From Baylisascaris procyonis (lineage: Eukaryota; Nematoda; Chromadorea; Rhabditida; Ascarididae): 64,000 nt of DNA. The stretch covers positions 2,356,001-2,420,000 of the forward strand of contig JAZARR010000146.1 of assembly GCA_037389465.1 (NCBI GenBank), in the 5' to 3' direction. A program made the position numbers and the translations under genes. Shown piece by piece: positions 55,601-64,000 of this stretch. Position 1 is the first letter of the stretch. Every line of letters starts with the position of its first letter. The notes beneath the pieces are model-generated. The model did no database searches. It was not told the origin of the DNA and was given only the letters and a program-made list of their open reading frames with translations.

Positions 55601-58600
55601 GAACTCCATGTTCAGAAATAGCAAAGAAATACAAATGCACTGAATGTGAAAATGTAGGCGAAACTGGTCATTTAATGTCTGAATCATGAATTATTATCAA
55701 ACTAGCTCGCATGGTCGTTTTACTATTCGTAGCTAAGCATTGCAACCTTCAGCTAGTTTTATAAAAAACAAAAAAAAAACCGTCGGAATACTCCAAATAC
55801 GCCTTGGGGAATGCATGCCTTCTTCTTCCGCCTAACAGTGATTGGAGCATCAGTGAAACTTAAAACATTCACATTCACAATAAAGAAATAATCATACCTG
55901 AACAGGTGTTCGACCATACGCAGAATATGCGCTGGCATAAGCGGCGTTAATATTCGAATAGGTTGAGTTGTCAACATCCTCCCTTGTAGTAGAACCACGG
56001 CGTTGCGTCAAGCCAGAATCGCTCATCTGTGATGGACCGCCTCGAGGGCTGCTCTTATGGATAGAAGCATACGCTTCCGGCTGCTCAAATCACGTCAACG
56101 TTACTAACTGCTCTTAGTTTCATAACTACTTCAGTGGAAGGATTTTACGAGATGACGCACGAATCGGACCTGAGGATGCTGTTGAAAGCTTACAACCCAC
56201 TAGGCGATGAGAGTCATGCACTTACCGAAGTAGACGATGACGTTAGCTGTGAAATATTCAAAAAAATAATTAATTAAACAATAAAGAAATTCACAAAAAA
56301 TACATTAAAAACTGCGCATGCTAGGCGGCGAATACAGAAATGAAAAGTAGTATTCTGATTTAATCCATTTTAATTTACGCAATAGAATTTCCGTTTTTAG
56401 GAACAAAATACAATGAACCTACACTCTCCAACATAACTACACTCATTCAGCGAAATGTGTTAAAACAGAGAGACTGTTACCGTAATCTGGCCTCGACCGT
56501 AATCCGATGATCCGACCGTAGCCATATTAAGAGAATTTTGCATAGCGGAACGTTGAGCTGGGGTCATCGGCTGCCTGTTCAGCGTTGCGACGTAATCGAC
56601 ACGCTGATTGCGCTGAAATTCATCTATCACGCAACGTCAACAAACGCACCGAATATAGACGGCGATGTTATCGATTGCTACAATTCGCTTTCGCACCTCT
56701 CAATGCACTATACTCATGAAACTGACCGATAAGTGAATTCCTATGACCGTGTAATCTCGAATTCCATCTAAGCTTCTCCCTTCTTTGCACAGATATAAAA
56801 GCCTTGATGCTTCTCTCAGAAGTTGTATAGTACCAGTAAGATTTCAAACAACTTAATTTAAGCGCGTCGTGAGCAGAATTTGGCGTCATATTTAAAAAAA
56901 AAAAAAACCTGATGACCTGAATGAACGAGAAACTGGAGCTAAAACAATCGGGTCAAGCATATAAATAAGTGCACACTGGAGACGATAAATGAAACGGTGA
57001 GCTTGGATATTTAGAACTATTGTTAAGATGAGTGCATCAAATTTCACATAAAACACTAAAAAAAGACTACCCATTGAAGATGGAAAATGTTTAAAATATT
57101 CAAAGATCGTATCAAAAGAGACTTATAATAATCGACTATCGTATAAACTAAAAGTTACCAATATAAACAAGAACTCAAAAAAAAGATAAATTAAGTAAAA
57201 TCGAAAAAATGCAAATGACATGAGGTGAATAATCGCACACGCGGAGAAGCAGTGGTTCGTATTAAGAATGAAATAATATTTTTGTTTCATTCATAATGCA
57301 TAAAAAAGGTATAAAGCGCATTCACGCTTATTTACTTATTAATATCAAGCCGCATAAAAAAACAACAATGATACTTTTCACCTGCAACGTTCCGAATGTG
57401 CTGCCTGCGTTTCGTTCTTCATGTGGACTTCCTTCGGTGCTGTACAATGGTTGTACCATCGTCGTCTGAGTGTTCGTCTGTGAGCTTTGCGCTGCGGGTG
57501 TACGCCGTATCTACAAAATGCAAAAACATTTCCACATCGACTAAATAATAAATTCGTTCCATATCATGCTGGTAGTGCTTTCAGCTTTCATTCCCATAAG
57601 TAACCGCTGTTTATAGTTTTCAAAGATCAGTTATAATCTTCACAAGCACTCGCAGCATTGTGCAAGCAAAAGATCATGAACACTGTTCAAAGACTAGGGT
57701 ATTGCTAAATGAAAGACCTAACGTCTACTTATCTAAGACATTGAAGGCCTAACGGCTTCATCAACAATTTTCTTAAGACTAAAAGCTCGCACTTTAATCC
57801 ACAACCGATATATGCAGTTAAAAGCGTCCAGAAATGCGCATTTTTCTTTACCTTTGTCCGTAATAACGTTTGCGCAAAGACATCCTCCCTAATCGAGGAA
57901 AGCAAACAGCCGCAAGGATAAAGAATTCCATGAAATGAGCCGCAATTAGACAATAAATAAGCATTAGAAATAACTACATATATCGGTTGTAGATTCAAGG
58001 AGTTTTAGGAGTTTTGAAAGACGCAAAACTTACCACGTGTTTTCCTAATCATTAAAGCTCATCATTCCTGGATCAGTGAATCACTGAAATAAAACTTCTC
58101 ACGGGGATATTACTGTACAGTACTCGACCTTATCACATGGAAAGTGACCTCTGACATATTGCCAATTAATGCGCTACAACTTTTGGCCGAAATATTGCAC
58201 CACAAAATTTTACCATCAACAATAAAGAATAAAAATCTCAAAAATTAGAGTACATGCGGAGGCGTAGCCCGCCGATGTAGAGAAAAAGGAAGATAGCCCT
58301 ATATGCAATGGTAAAATATCATATTGCTGAATCGCGGCAACGATAAAAAAGAACAGATCGGAAAACGTGTAACGTCATCGCAGAACTAAAGTTTTGAACA
58401 CAAAAGAACTGGGAAAAGAGGCGAAAAACAACAAAATTCTACCGTATATGAGCATTGTTTCCCCAGTAGCACCGAGAAACAAGTGATAGCGATTAATCGA
58501 AAACAGCAGAAACATAAAATGGAATCAGGTAAAATGAATACCGAATGATAGGCGCCCGTTGGAGTTGGTGTGTCGTCGCTGCTTTGTCGCCTCACAGTAG

Positions 58601-61600
58601 TTCCTCCCAGCAGACGGTTCATCTCAGGTGTTCCCTTTGCGCTCTCGTTCAGCGGGATTTTCCTTCAAGTCGTACAAATCAAAGCAATTTAGCCATTTTC
58701 TTTCATTTGAAGGACAATTCAGTTGAATCACATTACGACGTTTCGATTGTTAGTTGGAATACTATTAACCAGAAACAAAACTTTTAATCACAATTTGACA
58801 TTTCCATTGTTTAAGTTTCGAGCAAGCCAAAAACTGACTAAGGATCAGCCAAACAAACATGTGAAGAAACGTATCACAGGAGGCAATACGATTTGCACTT
58901 CTGCAATCCTTTCATTTGATGAAAAATTGCATAAATTGTCATCAAGTAACAAACGAGTGCAATGACATGCTCATAGCTTAACCAACCCGATCGCTCGTAC
59001 GAATCTTTTATAAAATATCCGTTTTTTTCCCACCCGACCAGTGCAATAAGGAAATATCGGTCAGTCTGAAATGCGTGACTCATAAATGTCGATTAATTCA
59101 TTCAAGTTTGATGGATCAGCATGGATAAGGATATACGAGGTTATCCTACAGTGTACAGCATATCCGATAAATTTACAAACTCTAGCTTTACCGATTTCTC
59201 AGTTGAAACTTGCAGTGAGCGCAGACTTATTCAACAGACTTATTGTTATAATACACATTTATAAAAGGTAACAGTAATGCATCAGCGAACCGAACCTTCA
59301 AGAGTCATTAGAAGTGAGTAAATTTATTGAATTCTATTTATAAACAGAAGTTGATAGGAGAATGGAAAACTGCATAAAGATGATGACATTCTATTCATTC
59401 GTATAAACATCAATGGTGTTGAAATTTCGATGAGAATTAATCTAGAAATTTTTGTTGTTGCTGGCAAATAAAGAACGAGTGGTGGTGAAGGCAAAACGGA
59501 TTATTCTCAAGATTTGGGTAACTGAAGTTATCATCAGAAATATGCCACCGTATCTTTGGTGGACCGTAGGCAGAATTCACTAAGGATGTGATCATATATT
59601 TATGATACTTAATCTTACAAATTTTGATATAATACGCAAGAGCAATTATGCGAAGATGAGGAATTCAGAAGGTCAGATAGTTATGAAAATTATAGGGATG
59701 TTTATTTATATTAACTCGATGGAGTTATAAAAGAGGAAAGAAGAAAGGAAAGTGAAATGGGTCATTTCGCAAGGTAAAACATCTAGGTAAAGTACCTATC
59801 GGAAAAGAGAAGACCATTTCAAATCTCAATAATGTGGCAAAGAGAGGTTTACTAGAAACAAATCATATTCAAGCAATCAAGCCTTTCATTTATAAAAGAC
59901 GCGAACTGAGAGAATTATTTGCATTCTTCGAATGAGCTCCCGTACTACTGTTATTTTTATTCTTACCCCATCCTTCTCCTATTTCATTTTTCTTTCTGCT
60001 TTCCTTCATCCTATCCAACTAAAATAACTAAACCTCCCGTCCAATTTATCAAACCCTCATATAACCACTTACTGCTATAGTTTTCCCTTCTTAGTATAAT
60101 TAACTGCGCTTGCATGGTACGCTGGAATCTGCACAACTAGACAGCAATAGATAGGCAGCAAAAAGATAACTCATTCATGAATATTTCCGTTACAATGGCA
60201 TAAGATATGCCTTCTTCCCTTCATCGTCATATATTCGGGGATATCAGCAACAAAATCAACATATCACTAAGGAGAAAACTACCATCCACAAGCGTCATTT
60301 TGGCATCTCATTTACGAGAATCGTTTCTCTTTATCAATTCTCGACAACGCCTTCTGATTCGAATGCCATCGCTTTCTGCAAATTCATAAAAGGAAGCCTC
60401 AACAACGAAATACCTTGTGGTAGGGGATTGTGCACCATTGGTTTTCAGCCAATATACTTCATCGATAGATCCGCCCATACCGTTCTTTTGCGCATGCCGA
60501 AGAACGGACTGTTTAGTCATTGGATCGTCGGTTATATACATCTGCAAATGGCCAAAACGTGAAGAGCAAAAAAATAAAACGAGGGGGAGTGACTAAGCAG
60601 CAACGACGCAATAAAGTTAAGATGTTTCAAGTTAGAGATTTATTTTTTTCGCTTTCCAGGAAAATTTAATCGCCACATAAATGTTAACCGACCATTATCC
60701 ATAAAAAAAACGTCCTTTTCAGCGTCAAAACAAGAGCTCGCATACAAAATAAATATTCCTCATAAAACTACGAAGACAATGGGATGGAATAGGAAACATT
60801 GCTGCATTTTGGTGGCAACATGTTCTAGGGTGTAGATTTGGAAGCTGGATTCATTTTCCACCACCATATTCATCGGTTTCATTTCTGTCATTAAAGCCGC
60901 ATTGGTCTTTTAGATTTGAAAATTTTCAAACAACTACTAAAAATCTCGAAGTAAAGTAAGTTTTCTCAAACTTTTCTGACAATTCCAACGAGAAAAAAAA
61001 AACGAGACTAAAACCTAAAAAACCCCTAAATGTAAATGAATTGTAAGAACGAGACATAAATTATAAGAAACATAAAAACTGCTACAAAAAACTAAGGCTT
61101 TATCAACTTTATACCAAACATTCGCCAAAGTAGCAAATCTAAAGAAAAATTACTCACCTGGTCACCGTGCATTAGAATGAGAGCGTTTTTCAATTCTGAC
61201 GGATTTTTATCGCAGATTGATGCCGCAGTGGTTGCCATTGTTTGGTGCGCATTCTAAACGCAAAAAAAAAAGAATCATTACTATATAAAAATCAAGAATA
61301 AAAGATTAATTACCCAATAAATCGATTTCTCTTTTATCACAACTTCGAAAACATTGAAAAGATTTATTTTACTAATATGAGACAGATCTGCTAAAAGGAA
61401 GAAATGAAATTAGCATCTTCTCACTTATCACCTAATCCTTCATCGGTTAATCTAATCGCTGATTTTAGTCTCTCTCTGAATCATTTTAATCCTCGTTTAG
61501 CAAGTATTAATCGATAAAGTTGTTTTCTTATTCATTCCAAACTTAGCTGCATGCGGGAATAAGCTGCCGGAATTGTTCATTGACTTGACTGCTATCCCCA

Positions 61601-64000
61601 TCTGCTTAACTTTATAACAATGACTAGTATTCACCCAGCTAGACCCGCTTCCTGTGCATCATCCCCTTCTTGTAGAAGAAAATTTGAATATTTACTATAT
61701 GCCTGGTTACAAAAAAAAAAAAAACTGCAAAATTTTCACTGCAAAACAAAATTGAAAATTTCCGTTTGCACAACTTGGCATTTCCTTTCACCTTTCCATG
61801 CTCCAGCATGATTGTGCTAAATGAAAACTCATTTATGCATACGGCTTAAAAATAAAAAGTATTTTAAAGAATAATTTCAGTCATTAGAGTAAAGAAATGA
61901 ATACCATTTAAAATAGAACAAACCTGAAGGGCGATAATCTCGTGAACTTGATGCACAACTTTGAAATTCCAATCTCTTTTTAGTGTTAAGATAAGCCAGA
62001 AGATAATCCACGTAAAGAGGTAGGTAATATCGATTACAATACATGACAATAGTAACGGCTTCTCTTCATGCTAAAAATTAAGCAACCCTATAGATATATA
62101 ATAATAAGTAAATAAGAGGTTACAAAACGCCGAATCTTTTGAATCTCGCTTCGAATATGGGGCAGCTTTTTTCGACAACGAATGAGGCTATTAGAAGAAA
62201 ACGACCGATGGTTCCATCCACGCCATCCTAGCTTAAGAGCTTCTATTTCCGTTGTTTGAATGGCATTCGCATGCGACTATTTACAGTAATCCCTTTGCGC
62301 GATCGACGCCCGTATAATAAGGTACAAGACACTCTTTTGCAAAACACTAAGCAAATACTTGGGTGCAAATGTTACAACTTCCAAATATGATGGAAAAAAC
62401 ATTAGTTGCTTATGCTATATCCGCCCCCTAAGAATGAAACGTCAACAATGCAACTATATATCACCTCCACCTCCAGCAGCCAAAAAGTTAGCATTGTTGG
62501 TGCAATATTTCAAACACATTGTTGCATCAAGCAGAAAAAAAATGAACATGAAGCAACAGATGTTCGCCACCATCATTAGAAGGAAGATTCGATCAGTCTT
62601 TGCGCAAAAAAGCAACCAAGCAATATGAAAGGTAACATAAACAAATAAATAAATGGTGTACAAGAAGAAGAGGAAATGAACAATTCTTTAACTCAATAAA
62701 AATTTCGCACACAAAATTTCATCAAATGGTTTTGCCGGTTTTATATTTGAGAGAAAAACTTCGATGAAACGAAAAATTTCATATAAATTCATTACATTTT
62801 TCGAAGATCAAGTCTGGAAAATGTAATCTTATAGAGAAAATTTTTGAAAAATTTCACTCACCTGATACAGCACCATTAACGCATAAATTGTGGGCGCTTT
62901 AGCAATCACAATTAGTACGAGCAGTACGATCGCTGTTATATGAGGCGCATACCTGAAAATAACCTCACTTATTTCAACTGCGCACTTCAACAGTTCCCTA
63001 TAAGAAATTTCGCGATTGAAGTTTCAGGCTTTCGGCCACAGATCCCCTAAATGGTTTAGACTATCCCTTCTACAACACTATCTGTAACAACTTTAACAAA
63101 TCACTATCTAAATATACCTCAGAACATTGGAAAGCAATCTTTTTGGACTGCGGCCTATAAATGTGCCTCACAAACACCTTCGCGGGCCTTTACATTCCTC
63201 GTGGAGAGTCTCGCGGGACAATAATGCTCTTGAACGTGGTTGGGGGCCATCGAAATGAGACATGATGCGGGGAACGGCTAGAATCATTGAAAGGAAGGAA
63301 GGAATCATAACGTTACATGGGATATCAGCAGCATGATGCATCAAATGCGCAAAAAGTAAATGACTGCTTACTTCTTCACAAAAATGCACAGCAAAAAACG
63401 AAAATGGAGAGAACGAAATAGCAATAGCCATAATCGGTAGAAAAACTGGTTAGTCAGTTTTTCTAAGCTTCATTGCGAAAAGCGCGCAACGTTTTTTTTT
63501 TTTTTTTGTTGTTGCAAAGATTGATACGGGGATAGCCTATGAACAAATTAAGACTACCAGATTGTATTGCGAAATAGCCCAAAAAAAAGGCTTTATATAG
63601 TTTGCGGAGAAAAAGCGCTGTGTAATTCGATAACGAGAGATCATTTCAGATCAAAGCATAATTTTGAGAAAATCTGCACACAATTTCGGTGGAAAATTTT
63701 CAAAAAAATAATAATCGAAAAAGAAATCAAAGATGATGTAATTTTTCAAATTTTCTAGTAATAATTTTTTTTTTCGTAAAATTAACTGAAAATCTCCACT
63801 AACAAATGTCATCGTTATAAATGTGCAGAAAAATTTTTGTATATTTTTCTTGGAAAAATTGTTTCAACGTTCTACGCTCTATCAGTTAATATTTCTCTTT
63901 TCAAACTTTTATTAAGAACCATCACAAATAAAATAAAGTTATATTAGAAATATAAGCTTATCTAACCATCGCATATACTCACTGCACTAATAAATATGCA
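49682..64000 (-). CDS. Gene C: multi-pass membrane protein with long Ser/Thr/Tyr-rich tail (5' end outside window)
   Basis: Exons, in transcription order: 63983-64000 (partial, tentative), 63372-63445, 63194-63277, 62862-62952, 61924-62070, 61158-61253, 60316-60541, 58542 to about 58622, 57382-57510, 56481-56612, 56226-56246, 55898-56080, 54858-54947, 54296-54423, 53155-53347, 50673-50895 and 49682-50004 (TGA at 49682-49684). Every junction except 60316-to-58622 joins in phase with GT-AG signals, or one GC-AG. Upstream exons encode hydrophobic spans (for example TAIVLLVLIVIAKAPTIYAL and ITYLFTWIIFWLILTL). A conserved-looking soluble stretch follows (MYITDDPMTKQSVLRHAQ, SFYEFAESDGIRIRRRC). The rest is a low-complexity Ser/Thr/Gln/Tyr/Ala-rich tail with many SxYG and AYxxY motifs and a PPPPP run, ending AEYATSIV. 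It could be an invertebrate Tincar-like protein, which also has several membrane spans followed by a long tail, but I cannot confirm this. A tail-regulated membrane protein is inference. Confidence 0.85.
54424..54857 (-). other. GC-AG intron of gene C
   Basis: Exon 54858-54947 (30 codons, TRALQNQQ to NAYGGQQ) ends CAG|GCAAGT and the next exon begins after TTTCAG at 54423. Using the GC donor keeps phase 0/0. Using the nearest GT (GTTACT, five bases further) shifts the frame into a stop a few codons later. GC donors with an otherwise perfect CAG|GCAAGT context are a known minor class, often linked to regulated splicing. Confidence 0.7.
55187..55237. repeat. Strong hairpin in a gene C intron
   Basis: TGCAGCATAAAAGCAA (55194-55209) pairs perfectly with TTGCTTTTATGCTGCA (55214-55229) around a 4-base loop. 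Flanking GGG/CCCC and CAGTT/AACTG segments extend the pairing with small bulges. It lies between exons 54858-54947 and 55898-56080. The short loop argues against a standard microRNA precursor; a foldback repeat is more likely. Confidence 0.6.
56226..56246 (-). CDS. Gene C 21-nt microexon
   Basis: Between ATATTTCACAG and GTAAGT lie exactly 21 bases coding seven residues, LTSSSTS, in phase 0/0. It sits between exons 56481-56612 and 55898-56080, which join in frame with or without it. Both splice sites are close to consensus, so inclusion is likely to be regulated. The composition matches the flanking tail. Confidence 0.65.

Overview
This is AT-rich eukaryotic nuclear DNA with spliced genes, most likely from a nematode. 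Introns run from under 100 bp to several kb, acceptors are TTTCAG-like, donors are GTAAGT/GTGAGT/GTTTGT-like, and decayed RTE-type and CR1-type retroposon pieces are present. No rRNA, convincing tRNA, spliced-leader RNA gene, operon or bacterial-type locus was seen. Species is not determined.

All three substantial genes I can support are on the minus strand. Gene A (15320-19150) has three phase-checked exons, including a 2.1-kb first exon, and encodes a Ser/Arg/Lys-rich protein of about 820 residues with a KEN-box and a PP1-docking-like KVKF motif. Gene B (about 22151-39510) is a set of short exons with good splice sites and mostly matching phases. It is unidentified, and its chaining is only partly proven. 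Gene C (49682 to beyond 64000) is the best resolved: membrane-spanning exons at the right edge lead into a long Ser/Thr/Tyr/Gln-rich cytoplasmic-type tail. The tail is built from a run of phase-0/phase-0 exons, including a 21-nt microexon and one GC-AG intron.

On the plus strand there are weaker candidates: a possible secreted-precursor exon near 9.87-10.23 kb with a terminal exon and AATAAA near 11.2-11.47 kb, and a possible two-exon 35-residue secreted peptide at 3.77-4.15 kb.

The rest is mostly intergenic or intronic DNA. It holds microsatellites, a relatively GC-rich noncoding island (11.6-14.3 kb), foldback repeats, a 67-bp tandem duplication, and two broken non-LTR retrotransposon fragments (36.5-36.96 kb and 43.4-44.5 kb). 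Large parts of 1-8 kb, 40-43 kb and 44.5-49.6 kb show nothing I can assign. All exon structures were derived by eye from splice signals and reading-frame phase, with no transcript or homology support.
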